Shown here: positions 1 to 11,160 of the stretch, in pieces
Numbering within the stretch: position 1 is the first letter of the stretch
How the letters are laid out: the number at the start of each line of letters is the position of its first letter
Assembly (NCBI GenBank): GCA_036365145.1
Contig: JAEOAD010000015.1
Coordinates: 39,323,501-39,387,500, forward strand
Source: Orientallactaga sibirica
Taxonomy: Eukaryota; Chordata; Mammalia; Rodentia; Dipodidae
Direction of reading: 5' to 3'
Length of the DNA: 64,000 bases
Position numbers and translations under genes: made by a program
Notes under the pieces: model-generated
Databases searched by the model: none
What the model was told of the DNA's origin: nothing
The model's input: only the letters and a program-made list of their open reading frames with translations

Positions 1-175
1 AAGGACCCAGGTTCAATTCCCCATGACCCACGTAAACCAGATGCACAAGGGGGCACACACATCTGGAGTTCGTTTGCAGTGGCTGGAGGCCCTGGCATGT
101 CCATTCTCTCTCTGCCCCTGCCTATTTCTCTCTGTCTCTCTCAAAATAAATAAAGAAAAATAAAATATTTTTTAG
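1..175 (+). mobile_element. tRNA-SINE, 5' end cut by window
   Basis: Starts within the head (aaggacccaggttcaattcc, box B) and runs to the CT-rich tract and an aaaataaataaag tail. Confidence 0.85.
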
Positions 176-192
176 AAAAAGAAATGCAGGCT

Positions 193-395
193 GCCGGACA
201 TGGTGGCGCATGCCTTTAATCACAGCATTTGGGAGGCAGAGGTAGGAGGATTGCCATGAGTTTGAGGCCACCCTGAGACTACATAGTTAATTCCAAGGTC
301 AGCCAGGGCCACAGTGAGACCCTACCTTGAAAACCAAAAAAAAAAAAAAAAAAAAAAAAAGAAAGAAAAAAGAAAAAGAAAAGAAAAGAAATGCA
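193..395 (+). mobile_element. B1-like SINE
   Basis: gccggacatggtggcgcatg to gagaccctaccttgaaaacc, then a long A-rich tail that grades into (GAAAA)n. Confidence 0.85.
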
Positions 396-409
396 GGAAA
401 GAATCATTG

Positions 410-993
410 AATTTGCAACACGGTCTTATGTTTTGGAAATGGCCATGGGTAGCAGGTTTGCTGGATGCCTGCATGGAGACCCAATGGAGCTGTGAGGGTG
501 GACCATTGGTTGCAGTGGAGACCCAGTGAAGGTGCTGGGACCACGAGATAGCTGCTAAGGATTGCTGTTGACCCCAGATGAAGTTTTCCAGGACAGTGAG
601 TATCCTAGCGGCGGGGGGGGGGGGGGTGGCGGGTGGAATGGAACTCCAGAGACTTGTTGCTGGTTAGGATTATCGGACTTGGAGATTTGTCACTGACTAG
701 AGTTGTGGGACTTGGAACTACAGTTTGATGTTTGCCCTGTTTAAATCTTGTATTGGTTGAATATTTCTTTGCTCTGCCTAATGCCATCTTTTGCAGTGTG
801 AATGTGTATTCTGTGCCATTATGGACTTTTGGTTTATTTTTGGTATGATGGCTCAGTTAAAAGACTTTAGACTATGGGAATGTTTGAACATCATTGGGAT
901 TGATTAAAAACTATGGGGACTTCTAAAGTGGGACTGAATGCATTGCATTTTACATTATGGATGCTTATCAGCTTATGGGGGCTAGGGGTGGAA
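410..993 (+). mobile_element. MaLR-type internal sequence
   Basis: A non-coding stretch running directly into the LTR at 994. Its last bases (gggggctaggggtggaa) form a purine-rich primer-like tract immediately before the LTR's TGTGATGG, the arrangement expected at the 3' end of an LTR element. A run of about 20 G residues lies at 606-626. The internal region carries no gag or pol similarity that I can see, as is usual for MaLR elements. Confidence 0.55.
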
Positions 994-1340
994 TGTGATG
1001 GTTTGATTCAGGTGTTCCCCATAAACTTAGGTGTTCAGAATGCTAGGTTCCCAGCTGATGGAGATTTGGGGATTAATGCCTTTTGGAGGCAGTGTATTCT
1101 TGGGGGTGGGCTTATGGGTTTTATAGCCATTTTCTGCTTGCCAGTATTTGGCACACTGCCCTGCTGATGTTGTCCACCTGATGTTGGCCTGGAGGTGATG
1201 TCCACCCTCTGCTCATGCCATTGTTTTCCTCTACCATCACCGAGCTTCTCCTTGAGTCCGTAAGCCAAAATAAACCTTTTTCCCCACAATCTGCTCTTGG
1301 TCGGGTGATTTCTGGCAGCAATGCAAACCTGACTACAACA
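994..1340 (+). mobile_element. MaLR-like 3' LTR
   Basis: Starts TGTGATGGTTTGATTCAG and ends near gactacaacag, with a polyadenylation signal AATAAA at 1269-1274 in the context gtaagccaaaataaacc. This is the typical 3' half of rodent MaLR-type LTRs. Related copies lie at 8829-9232, 16512-16815 and 26935-27231. Confidence 0.65.
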
Positions 1341-2847
1341 GTGGCTTGTCTGAAATTAGAACAAGAGCATTTATCACATCATATTACAGGTATGTAACAT
1401 GCATCTCTGTGGTCTTTTCTCTTGACAGTTCACCCTCTCTTAGAACAGCCCCCACAGCCATCCATATAACCATGGAAAGAGCTACTCCCAGACATGTAAC
1501 CTGGCAGCCATGTGTGACCTTGTCCCCTACCCAAAGCTTTCTGGGCAGGAGCTGGAGCGCTTGAATATTTGGAGATTCTTTCTACATCTCCTCCTTCCCC
1601 CAGCCCCATCTGATCTGAAGAGCAAATAATGCCCATGTAGAAAGAGAAGAAAATGGAGAGGCAGGGAAAGGCCAGCCCCCGAGTTCTGAGGGCCTTCTCT
1701 GCAGCAGGTTCCTTTACATCCAACTCCCCTTGTAATCACATTCCCTTTCTTTGTTTAAACTGGCTGTACTGGGTTTCTTGGATAAAAACATATGTGGCAT
1801 GGTGCCTTTCTGAAAAGGAGCTGACACACAGAATCATACAGGTATTTGAGGGGGCCAGTGCCAGCTGGAGTGACTGGGAAGGGCTCCCTGCAAGAAGCAT
1901 GACTCCTTTGCCTTGAAAAGATAAAGAAGACAAAACCAGGGAGAGAAGAGTGGGAACAGCTTCTCGGGGAACCTCTGAGGCAATGCAAGTGGCGGGGGGC
2001 TAGCTTGAAGGAGCAGAATGAGTGTGAACAGAGAGGAAGCAATATAGCGAATAAGAAAGATAGAGGTCTTTGGTCCCCTAAGAGCTCATCCAAAGCTACC
2101 CAAGGTGCAGTTGGGTGCAGGGAAGTACTGGAGGCATTGAGACCTGGGAGGTTTTCTCAGGGCTGGTAACAAACCAGTTATAGGGAAAGCAATTCTGTCC
2201 CCACCCTGTGCTGCAGCCTCACTTTGGGCAGTTAGCCATGGCCTGCACCTGCCCTACAGGTTCCGCCTTTGTGCCTTTGTTTGTGCAATTCGGCATGCCC
2301 AGAGCACTTCTGGCTTTGCCCAGCTCAAAACTGTGTTATCCCCGATGCCTTTTCAGTCACCCTGTGCTCACCCCACAAAGAAATCCAGGCTCTTTGCTGT
2401 GGATCCCCACCTGGACCTACCACCACATAGTACCTGTTTACTCCACTACAATGTGGGCTCTGACAGCAGGACTCTGATCAGTTCTCTTACTTCCTTATTA
2501 CTCAATGTGGGGCTATTCCTTGGTGGGGGAAAGTTTGCTGAATGCCTGAGTATATCTATCAACCACAACCATCATAGGAAGAAACATGAGTACTGCCTTC
2601 TTATAAATCCCACTTACCAATCAGTAGCAAAGGATTTGAGGAGCTCGGGGCCCATCCTGCCTTGGGGAATGGAGGAGTTGGGAGCTGTGATATGTGCATG
2701 TGAACATGTAGATAGGTATTAGGACTTCTTTCTAAGCTGTAAGTCAAGGAAGAGTCTTCCACAGCCAAGCTATAGTGAAGCAGACAAGCATAGGGAATAG
2801 CTCAGCAACTGAAGGCACTACTTGTGTCTTTGGGCAATAAATACAGC
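1341..2847. other. Single-copy DNA, no feature seen
   Basis: Mixed-composition intergenic DNA without a recognisable repeat or conserved reading frame. The short open frames on both strands show no protein pattern. Confidence 0.5.
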
Positions 2848-3001
2848 CCCCTTTTTTGGGAGGGTTTCCAAGGTACGGTCTCATTCTAGCTCAGGCAGAC
2901 ATGGAATTCACTATGAAGTTTCAGGGTGGCCCCAAACTCACAGTGATCCTCCTACCTCCACCTCCCAAGTGCTGGGATTAAAGGCGTGTGCCACCATGCC
3001 T
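2848..3001 (-). mobile_element. B1-like SINE, antisense
   Basis: tttccaaggtacggtctcat to aagtgctgggattaaaggcg and ccaccatgcc. Confidence 0.8.
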
Positions 3002-3106
3002 GTCTCCACCCTTCTTCTAATAATGTGCCTAGTAACATGTTGGGAACCTGGAATCCCCACCTGCATCAAGCTGCATGTATACCTCATTTAAAGCAATGGA
3101 ATATCA

Positions 3107-3258
3107 GACTGGAGAGATAGCTTAGCAGTTAAGGCACTTGCCTACAAAGCCAAAGGACCCAGGTTCAATTCCCTAGTACCCACGTAAGCCAGTTGCACAA
3201 GGGGGCACATGCATCTAGAATTTGTTTGCAGTGACTAGAGGCTCTGATGTGGCCATTC

Positions 3259-3311
<53 letters not shown>

Positions 3312-3355
3312 TTGCAAATGAATAAATAAATAAATTAATTAATTAATTTAAAAAA
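3107..3355 (+). mobile_element. tRNA-SINE, first of a stack
   Basis: gactggagagatagcttag head, box B aggttcaattcc, a 50-bp CT microsatellite at about 3260-3310 and an (AAAT)n tail. The flanks repeat caatgga. Confidence 0.85.
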
Positions 3356-3366
3356 CACAATGGAGG

Positions 3367-3520
3367 GGGCTGGAGAGATGGCTTAGCAGTTAAACGCTTG
3401 CCTATGAAGCCTAAAGACCCCGGTTCGAGGCTTGATTCTCCAGGACCCACGTAAGCCAGATGCACAAGGGGGTGCATGCATCTGGAGTTCGTTTGCAGTG
3501 GCTGGTGGCCCTGGCGCACC

Positions 3521-3564
<44 letters not shown>

Positions 3565-3639
3565 ATTTCTGTATCTCTCTCTCTCAAATAAATAAATAAA
3601 TAATAAAATAAAAATAAATAAAAATAAATTAAAAAAAAA
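3367..3639 (+). mobile_element. tRNA-SINE, second of a stack
   Basis: gggctggagagatggcttag to aaataaattaaaaaaaaa. Flanked by aacacaatgga on both sides. Confidence 0.85.
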
Positions 3640-3652
3640 CACAATGGAATAA

Positions 3653-3910
3653 GGGCTGGAGAGATGGCTTAGCCATAAGGCACTTGTCTTCAAGGCCAAA
3701 AGACCCATGTTTGACTCTCCAGGTCCCACATAAGCCAGATGCACAAAGTGATGCAAACATGCAGATTACACATGGGCACAAGGTGGCACACACATCTGGA
3801 GTTTGATTGCAGAGGCTAGAGGCCCTGGTACTCCAACTCACTCTATCTCTCTCTCTCTCTCTTTCTCTTTCTCATATAAAAGGCCAGTCTGTTGGGCTTG
3901 CCTCAAAAAT
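3653..3910 (+). mobile_element. tRNA-SINE, third of a stack, with internal insertion
   Basis: gggctggagagatggcttag head. It has an extra segment after gccagatgcacaaag (tgatgcaaacatgcag and following). Flanked by caatggaataag on both sides. Confidence 0.8.
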
Positions 3911-4156
3911 CAATGGAATAAGTTTCTCCTCTCCTACTGACCATTAGTTACCCCCCTTTGTGATAAGTTTCTATTCAAATGTTCTTAGATAATGTTCAGG
4001 ACTGGGAGACAGGAGACCACCAAACATGGACTGATTTTGGAGTGCATGCACAATAAGGCCAACTGTGTCCACTGAATTAACTTTTAGGGAGAATCTCCTA
4101 TTTGCCATCTTATGCCTATACATAAGTGGACATACATATGATTAAAGTCAGATGCA

Positions 4157-4359
4157 CTGGGCTTGAGAGATGGCTTAGCAGTTAAGGTGCTTGCCTGCAA
4201 AGTCTAAGGACCCAGATACAACTCCCCAGAACCCACATAAGGCAGATGTGCATGGTGGCACGTCGGTCTGGAGTTAATTTACAGTGCAGGAAGCCCTGGT
4301 ACACCCATATTCTCTCTCTCTCTCTCTCATAAATAAATAAAAAATAAAATATTAAAATC
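4157..4359 (+). mobile_element. tRNA-SINE
   Basis: gggcttgagagatggcttag to an (AAAT)n tail. Target duplication tcagatgca on both sides. Confidence 0.8.
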
Positions 4360-4529
4360 AGATGCATCGTAGGAAGGGATATGAGCAGTAGAGAAAGAGT
4401 TATAGTGCTCAAGTCTGTCAAAATAGAGAATCACAGAAAACAGAAAACTGAACACTTTAGCAGCTAATCCTTCTTTTATACTTTTTAAAAAGAAGCCTCT
4501 GCATTGCCCCCCCAAGACTGCCTGATGCA

Positions 4530-4690
4530 TTCATGACCCCACAGTGAATACCAAATACCCCACAGAAGGCCATCAGTGGAATGGGGACAGGGAACAGGGA
4601 ATGTAAGAGTATTACCCAATGGGACTATGACCAATATGCAATATGTTCATACAAGTAAAGTTCTCAATTAAATAAATTAAAATAAAACTA
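4530..4690 (+). mobile_element. Possible old L1 3'-end fragment
   Basis: ggaatggggacagggaac, gactatgaccaatatgcaat and caattaaataaattaaaata resemble an L1 3' tail ending in an A-rich run. The assignment is weak. Confidence 0.35.
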
Positions 4691-4819
4691 AATTTTAAAA
4701 AGTGAGGCAATAACCCACTGCCCCTTTTGGCAGTATATTCAAGCTTATACTATCTCTTTGCTCTTAACAAAGTTTCCTGCTGCTTTCCTTTTTCTTTTTC
4801 TTTTCTTTTCTTTTCTTTT

Positions 4820-5017
4820 TTCTTTTTTTTTTTTTTTTTTTTGAGAGAGAGAGAGACAGAGACAATGGGTGTGCCAGGGCTTCCAAGCCACTGCAAATGA
4901 ACTCCAGATGCATGTGCCATCTTGTGCATCTGGCTTACGTGGGTCCTGGGGAATTGACCCAAGGTCCTTTGGCTTTGCAGGCAAGTTCCTTAACCACTAA
5001 GCCATCTCTCCAGCCCA
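4820..5017 (-). mobile_element. tRNA-SINE, antisense, in duplication copy 1
   Basis: A T-rich left end, then gagagagagagagacagag through to aagccatctctccagccca. Confidence 0.85.
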
Positions 5018-5018
5018 C

Positions 5019-5049
<31 letters not shown>

Positions 5050-5078
5050 GAGGGTTTTTTTTTGTTTGTTTGTTTTTT

Positions 5079-5220
5079 GTTTTTCAAGGTAGGGTCTCAC
5101 TCTGGCCCAGGCTGACTTGGAATTAACTCTGTAGTCTCAGGGTGGCTTTGAACTTATGGTGATCCCCTTACCTTTGCCTCCCAAGTGCTGGGATTAAAGG
5201 CGTGCGCCACCATGCCCGGC
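5079..5220 (-). mobile_element. B1-like SINE, antisense, in duplication copy 1
   Basis: ttcaaggtagggtctcactc to ggattaaaggcgtgcgccac. Confidence 0.85.
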
Positions 5221-5733
5221 TTGCTTTACTTTTTATGTATGTTTTTCCAGTTCTTGAATAAGGCACCAACAACCCAGAAACAGAGATAACCAGTAACAAT
5301 AGACTACCACAGGGCCCTTGCTATGTCAGCTACCCCTGCACCAAATTAGTCATTTTGGTCCTCTGCTTCCATGAGGCAACAGATACCAAGCCTGGAGGTT
5401 TCAAAGCCATGGTGCTGGGGCACAACAGCAATCAATCTAATCTGTCAAATGATTCCTTAAATGACCCTGCTAATCTCAGTGAATCTGCAGTTCTAAGTTT
5501 AGGATGGTTAGATGCCTCCCTTCGTCCTCCTCTGTTCCCTGGGTTCTGGAGGGACAAGGTGAAAAGAGACAGGATGTTAAAGAGCATAACAAATTCTCAA
5601 TTAAATAAATTAAAATAAAACTAAATTTTAAAAAGTGAGGCAATAACCCACTGCCCCTTTTGGCAGTATATTCAAGCTTATACTATCTCTTTGCTCTTAA
5701 CAAAGTTTCCTGCTGCTTTCCTTTTTCTTTTTC

Positions 5734-5754
<21 letters not shown>

Positions 5755-5770
<16 letters not shown>

Positions 5771-5946
5771 TTGAGAGAGAGAGAGACAGAGACAATGGGT
5801 GTGCCAGGGCTTCCAAGCCACTGCAAATGAACTCCAGATGCATGTGCCATCTTGTGCATCTGGCTTACGTGGGTCCTGGGGAATTGACCCAAGGTCCTTT
5901 GGCTTTGCAGGCAAGTTCCTTAACCACTAAGCCATCTCTCCAGCCC
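5755..5946 (-). mobile_element. tRNA-SINE, antisense, in duplication copy 2
   Basis: Duplicate of the 4820-5017 SINE with a shorter T/CT tract. Confidence 0.85.
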
Positions 5947-5987
<41 letters not shown>

Positions 5988-6017
5988 GAGGGTTTTTTTT
6001 TGTTTGTTTGTTTTTTT

Positions 6018-6158
6018 TTTTTCAAGGTAGGGTCTCACTCTGGCCCAGGCTGACTTGGAATTAACTCTGTAGTCTCAGGGTGGCTTTGAACTTATGGTGA
6101 TCCCCTTACCTTTGCCTCCCAAGTGCTGGGATTAAAGGCGTGCGCCACCATGCCCGGC
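6018..6158 (-). mobile_element. B1-like SINE, antisense, in duplication copy 2
   Basis: Duplicate of the 5079-5220 SINE. Confidence 0.85.
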
Positions 6159-6602
6159 TTGCTTTACTTTTTATGTATGTTTTTCCAGTTCTTGAATAAG
6201 GCACCAACAACCCAGAAACAGAGATAACCAGTAACAATAGACTACCACAGGGCCCTTGCTATGTCAGCTACCCCCTGCACCAAATTAGTCATTTTGGTCC
6301 TCTGCTTCCATGAGGCAACAGATACCAAGCCTGGAGGTTTCAAAGCCATGGTGCTGGGGCACAACAGCAATCAATCTAATCTGTCAAATGATTCCTTAAA
6401 TGACCCTGCTAATCTCAGTGAATCTGCAGTTCTAAGTTTAGGATGGTTAGATGCCTCCCTTCGTCCTCCTCTGTTCCCTGGGTTCTGGAGGGACAAGGTG
6501 AAAGAGAGACAGGATGTTAAAGAGCATAACAAAGAAGAAGGGGACAACTTCTTCCAGCAAGCACAGGATCGAGCTTTTGTCTTGTTCAAGAAAAGGAAGC
6601 AA

Positions 6603-6796
6603 GGGCTGGAGAGATGGCTTAGTGGTTAAGGCGTTTGCCTGCAAAACCAAAGGACCTGGGTTCGATTCCCCAGGACCCATGTAAGCCAGACACACAAGGT
6701 GGTGCATGTGTCTGGAGTTTGCAGTGGCTGGGGCCCTGGTGCGCCCATTCTCTTTCTGTGTCTCTCAAATAAAGAAATTAAATTAAATGTCAAAAA
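6603..6796 (+). mobile_element. tRNA-SINE
   Basis: gggctggagagatggcttag head, box B gggttcgattcc. The flanks repeat aaggaagcaag and aaagaagcaag. Confidence 0.85.
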
Positions 6797-7631
6797 AAGA
6801 AAAAGAAGCAAGTGTCCCAGTTCTTGAAGAGGCATGCTGCAAGGCTCGTCACTTAGAGGTGGCAGAATAGGCACAATAGCCAGTTTGTAGATGGCCGCCC
6901 TCGACGTGGAATCCCACTGCCTCTAAAGGGGCTTCAGGGATCTCCCAAGCCTCTCCAGCACCCTTCCTCTGTAAGTCTTTCATGCTCTAAGCCTTCACCA
7001 CCCTCAACTCACCAAACAGCTCAGCAGGGCAGTGCACATGGTGCCCTGCCCACAAACAGACCACTCTCATCACACCCACCACCACTGCTGAGGGATTGTC
7101 ACAGCTCCTATGGGTCCAACATCTGCTTCCACCTCAGACTCTTAACTCCCATGAGGATAGGGACTTGACCTTTTCCAATGCTCCTTCCCTCACTGTCCCA
7201 CAGCCAGCATGTTGTTTTTACAGGCCAGCTCCCTGGGCACCCTCTGTCATTGGTGCTCCCTAAGGAAGGCAGAACAAATGCACCAGGAAGGTCTGGCATC
7301 CTGAAGGCCAGAGGAGACACTGACCTTGGAGGCCACTTGGATCGTCTAAGCTGAAGGATGAAAGAGAGCTCAGGGGCACACAGGCTGTCCCTAGCTATGG
7401 GAGGGCATTATAGCTCATAGATTTTCCTGAGGCCAGCCAGTGCACATCTCCTATGACAAGGACATTCCACCACCACGACACAGTGACGCAAGGAGGTCCA
7501 CACTTGGCTCAGCAGAACAATTTCCTTTTCAGAGATGCGAACCTTTCTCCCGCCACAGAGATTCCTTCCTTTTTTCCTCCTACCCTCCTATACTCCATTT
7601 GGTTATCTGTTCCTTCACCCCAAACTATCTT
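6797..7631. other. Single-copy DNA, no feature seen
   Basis: No recognisable repeat, gene or motif. Moderately GC-rich intergenic sequence. Confidence 0.45.
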
Positions 7632-7758
7632 TTAAGCCAGCCATGATGACTCAAGCCTTTATAGCCAGCATGTGGGAAATGGAGACAAGAGGTCATGGTC
7701 ATCTCTAGCTACGTAGCAATTGTCAGGCCAGCCCTGGGCTACATGAGATCTGGTCTCA
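7632..7758 (+). mobile_element. Diverged B1-like SINE
   Basis: agccagccatgatgactcaa to ggccagccctgggctac. Its A-tail passes directly into the GAA/GGA microsatellite. Confidence 0.5.
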
Positions 7759-7950
7759 AAAGAAGAAGAAGAAGAAGGAGAAGGAGAAGGAGAAGAAGGA
7801 GAAGAAGGATGAGGAGGAGGAGGAGGAGGAGGAGGAGGAGGAGGAGGAGGAGGAGGAGGAGGAGGAGGAGGAGAAGAAGAAGAAGAAGAAGAAGAAGAAG
7901 AAGAAGAAGAAGAAGAAGAAGAAGAAGAAGAAGAAGAAGAAGAAGAAGGG
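7759..7950. repeat. (GAA)n/(GGA)n microsatellite, about 190 bp
   Basis: An uninterrupted purine tract of GAA, GGA and again GAA triplets. Long R- or L-only open frames here are artefacts of the repeat. Confidence 0.95.
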
Positions 7951-8103
7951 GGCCAGGTGTGGTGGTGCACGCTTTTAATCCCAGCACTCGGGAGGCAGAG
8001 GTAGGAGGATCATCATGAGTTCAAGGCTACCCTGAGACAACATAGTGAATTCCAGGTCAGCCTGGGCTAGAGTGAGACCCTACCTTGAAAAACAAAACAA
8101 GAA
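7951..8103 (+). mobile_element. B1-like SINE
   Basis: ggccaggtgtggtggtgcac to gagaccctaccttgaaaaac. Confidence 0.85.
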
Positions 8104-8125
8104 AGAAGAAGGAGGAGGAGGAGGA

Positions 8126-8185
<60 letters not shown>

Positions 8186-8200
8186 AAAAAAAAGAAAGAG
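8104..8200. repeat. (GAAA)n microsatellite in a SINE tail
   Basis: gaagaaggaggagg then about 17 GAAA units, continuous with the B1 tail. Confidence 0.9.
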
Positions 8201-8299
8201 CCCACCTTTTAAAATCTCTAATGCTCACTATCAGTTGGGCAGATATAATGACAGCAAGAACCTAAATCTTTTAGGACCTAAGTCAGATCCTGCTATTTC

Positions 8300-8501
8300 A
8301 TTATTTGGTATTTATTTATTTATTTAAGAGATAGAGAGGCAGATAAACAGAGAAGAGAATGGGCACCCCAGGGCCTTCAGGCAATGCAAACGAACTCCAG
8401 ACGCCTCCTGTGCATCTGGCTTACGTGGGTCCTGGGGAATCAAACCTGGGTCCTTTGGCTTACAGGCAAATGTCTTAGCCACTAAGCCATCCCTCCAGCC
8501 C
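8300..8501 (-). mobile_element. tRNA-SINE, antisense
   Basis: tttatttatttatttaagag to gccatccctccagccc. Flanked by the 15-bp duplication agatcctgctatttc. Confidence 0.88.
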
Positions 8502-8828
8502 AGATCCTGCTATTTCTGTATTACTCTCCACTGACTCTCTAGATCAGAGCAAGGCAAGCCTTCCGGTGCCCCGCACAGAAAAGGAAGCAAGTTCTTCCTT
8601 CAGCTGCATTGGCCTCCTCCCTGTTCCAAGAAGATACCAGGAACCCTACCACTTCTGCACCGCTGTAGTAGCTCCTGTCACTGCCCAGAATACTTTTACC
8701 TCCTGTACCCATGAAGCTGCCTCCTTGTCCTCCTTCAATACCCTCCTGATCTCCCAAAACAAAATTGGGCCCCTGCCCCTTGCGATCTTCCCTGCTTTAT
8801 CTCTGCATAGCGCACACCTCACCTGCTA

Positions 8829-9232
8829 TGATTTTGATGTGAAATGTCCCCTGCAGGCTCAGGTGCTTGAACACTTGTTTGGGGAGCTTGTGGGGCCCCA
8901 TTGGAGGAAGTGGGTCACTGGGAGAGTGCCTTATATGTTATAGCCCTGCCCAGGTTTCCTCTAGGCTTCCTGGTCCATGGAGGTCTGAGCAAGCCATGTT
9001 GCAAGCTCCCACTGCTACAGATAGTATAGGGCTGTCCACCACTACCTTTCCCACCATGATGGACTATTTATGTATATTTATATCTATGTATGCATGTGTA
9101 TATATATATATATATAATGTACACACACGCACACACACATAAATGTGGACCATGAGCCAAAATAAACCTCTCCTCCTTTAAGTTGTTTCTAGTCAGCTAT
9201 CTGAGCATAGCAATTAGAAAAGTAACTAGACA
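8829..9232 (+). mobile_element. MaLR-like solo LTR with an internal TA/CA microsatellite
   Basis: Matches the 994-1340 and 16512-16815 elements: gatgtgaaatgtcccc, gcttgtggggcccattgg-like body, gagccaaaataaacctctcc near the 3' end, and final aaaagtaactaga. A (TA)n(CA)n tract at about 9098-9140 interrupts it. The SNRPE retrocopy begins immediately downstream. Confidence 0.65.
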
Positions 9233-9702
<470 letters not shown>

Positions 9703-9704
9703 TA

Positions 9705-9880
9705 AGCCAGGCGTGGTGGCGCACGCCTTTAATCCCAGCACTCGGGAAGCAGAGGTAGGAGGATCGCCTTGAGTTCAAGACCACCCTGAGACTACATAGT
9801 GAATTCCGGGTCAGCCTGATCTAGAGTGAGACCTTATCTTGAAAAACCAAAAAAAACAAAAAACAAAGAAAAAAAAATGA
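9705..9880 (+). mobile_element. B1-like SINE
   Basis: gccaggcgtggtggcgcacg to gagaccttatcttgaaaaac. Confidence 0.85.
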
Positions 9881-9890
9881 AAAGTAATTT

Positions 9891-10028
9891 GCCGGGCATG
9901 GTGGCACATGCCTTTAATCCCAGCACTTGGGAGGCAGAGGTAGGAGTATTGCTGAGAGCTTGATACCAGCCTGAGATTACATAGTGAATTCCAGGTCAGC
10001 CTGAGCTAGAGTGAGACACTACCTTGAA

Positions 10029-10096
<68 letters not shown>

Positions 10097-10149
10097 AAAA
10101 GAAAGGAAGGAAGGAAGGAAGGAAGGAAGGAAGGAAGGAAGGAAGGAAG
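9891..10149 (+). mobile_element. B1-like SINE with expanded GAAA/GGAA tail
   Basis: gccgggcatggtggcacatg to cactaccttgaaaag, then (GAAA)n at 10027-10100 and (GGAA)n to 10149. Confidence 0.85.
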
Positions 10150-10161
10150 GTAACTCATAGT

Positions 10162-10330
10162 TGCATGGTGGTGGCGCACACCTTTAATCTCAGTACTGGA
10201 GGCAGAGGTAGGAGGGTCACCACGAGTTCAAGGCCACCCTGAGACTACATAGTGAATTACAGGTCAGCCTGGGCTAGAGAGTGAGATTATCACGAAAAAC
10301 AAACAAACAAAAAACAAACAAAAAAAAGAT
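10162..10330 (+). mobile_element. B1-like SINE, slightly 5'-shortened
   Basis: tgcatggtggtggcgcacac to gattatcacgaaaaac and an (AAAC)n-rich tail. Confidence 0.8.
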
Positions 10331-11034
10331 AAAAGAAAGAAAAGTAAGTAATAGAACACCACATTATAAGATTCACTTATGTATTGTGCCTCATGTGTGA
10401 AATTTTCCCCCACTGTTATATATCAAACATCTAGCCCAGTGCCTGTCACATGGTGTCATAGCTATACCCAGGGACAGCCTGTGTGTCCCCAACCTTTCCT
10501 CCTATCCTTTAGCTGAGATATTGCAAATGGCCTCTGAGGTCGATATCACCTTGGACCTTCAGGATGCCAGGATTTCTTGGTGCATTCGTTCGACCTTCCT
10601 TGGGGAGCACCAGTGACAAAAGGAACCTAGGGAGCCGCCTGCCGGGAAATGTTTCTAATAACATATGACAGGGTCAGAGAGGCAGGCCCTCTGTGGGAAG
10701 AGTCCTGGGTTCAGGGAGCCAAGGAGAAGCCAAGCCAACAACTCCTTGCCTTAATTTGTTGCCTCTAAATTCCTCCCAGAAATGAGGCATGTCAGTCTTC
10801 AAACTCTGGGTTTTATGAGGCAATTATAGAGATTACTATAAATCTCCTGTGTGTTGTTTTCAAAGAGGCAATTAAATGGAGGAACCAGGCACCATTTTCG
10901 TTTCTCATTAAGTGATTAGGGTTTGTTTGGCAAATCCCCACACCAATGGCCACAGGCAAGATCTGCTGGATTTGGCTTGAGCAATTCAGAGCCTACACAG
11001 GATCCTGCCCTTTCCTTCTGTCCTGGCCTATCGG
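10331..11034. other. SINE-free block with homeodomain-like motifs
   Basis: No transposable copy is seen across 700 bp. Bases 10800-10930 are AT-rich and hold several ATTA cores (gaggcaattatagag, gaggcaattaaatgg, tcattaagtgattagg). This could be a conserved regulatory block; nothing coding was recognised. Confidence 0.35.
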
Positions 11035-11160
11035 CCTGAAGGAACTAGAAATCCTCTCATTGTGCAGATGAGGGAACAGAGGCACCAAATGGAAACACAC
11101 TTGCCAGTACTACCCTGCAATGGAGCCAGCTTCGGCCTCTCAGACTACTTCATTTAAATG
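11035..11160 (+). mobile_element. MIR-like SINE remnant
   Basis: tcattgtgcagatgagggaa, cagaggcaccaaatgg and cacacttgccag resemble the MIR core (acagatgaggaaactgaggc and following). Confidence 0.5.

Larger units (their letters stand above)
4661..5593. repeat. Tandem duplication, copy 1 (about 933 bp)
   Basis: Begins ttctcaattaaataaa and ends agagcataacaaa. It is repeated immediately at 5594-6533 with very few differences. Each copy contains an AT-rich L1-tail-like start, an antisense tRNA-SINE, an antisense B1 and about 370 bp of single-copy DNA. Confidence 0.93.
5594..6533. repeat. Tandem duplication, copy 2 (about 940 bp)
   Basis: Matches copy 1 nearly base for base. Visible differences are homopolymer lengths, one C in ctaccccctgcacc and gaaagagagac versus gaaaagagac. 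The copy ends where gaagaaggggac begins. Confidence 0.93.

Noticed and set aside
7695..8018. Long arginine-rich, leucine-rich or serine/proline-rich open frames on both strands
   Set aside because: They are produced by the GAA/GGA triplet microsatellite and end in flanking SINEs; the same holds for the K/E/R-rich frames at 8085, 10024, 15783, 23255 and 28703.
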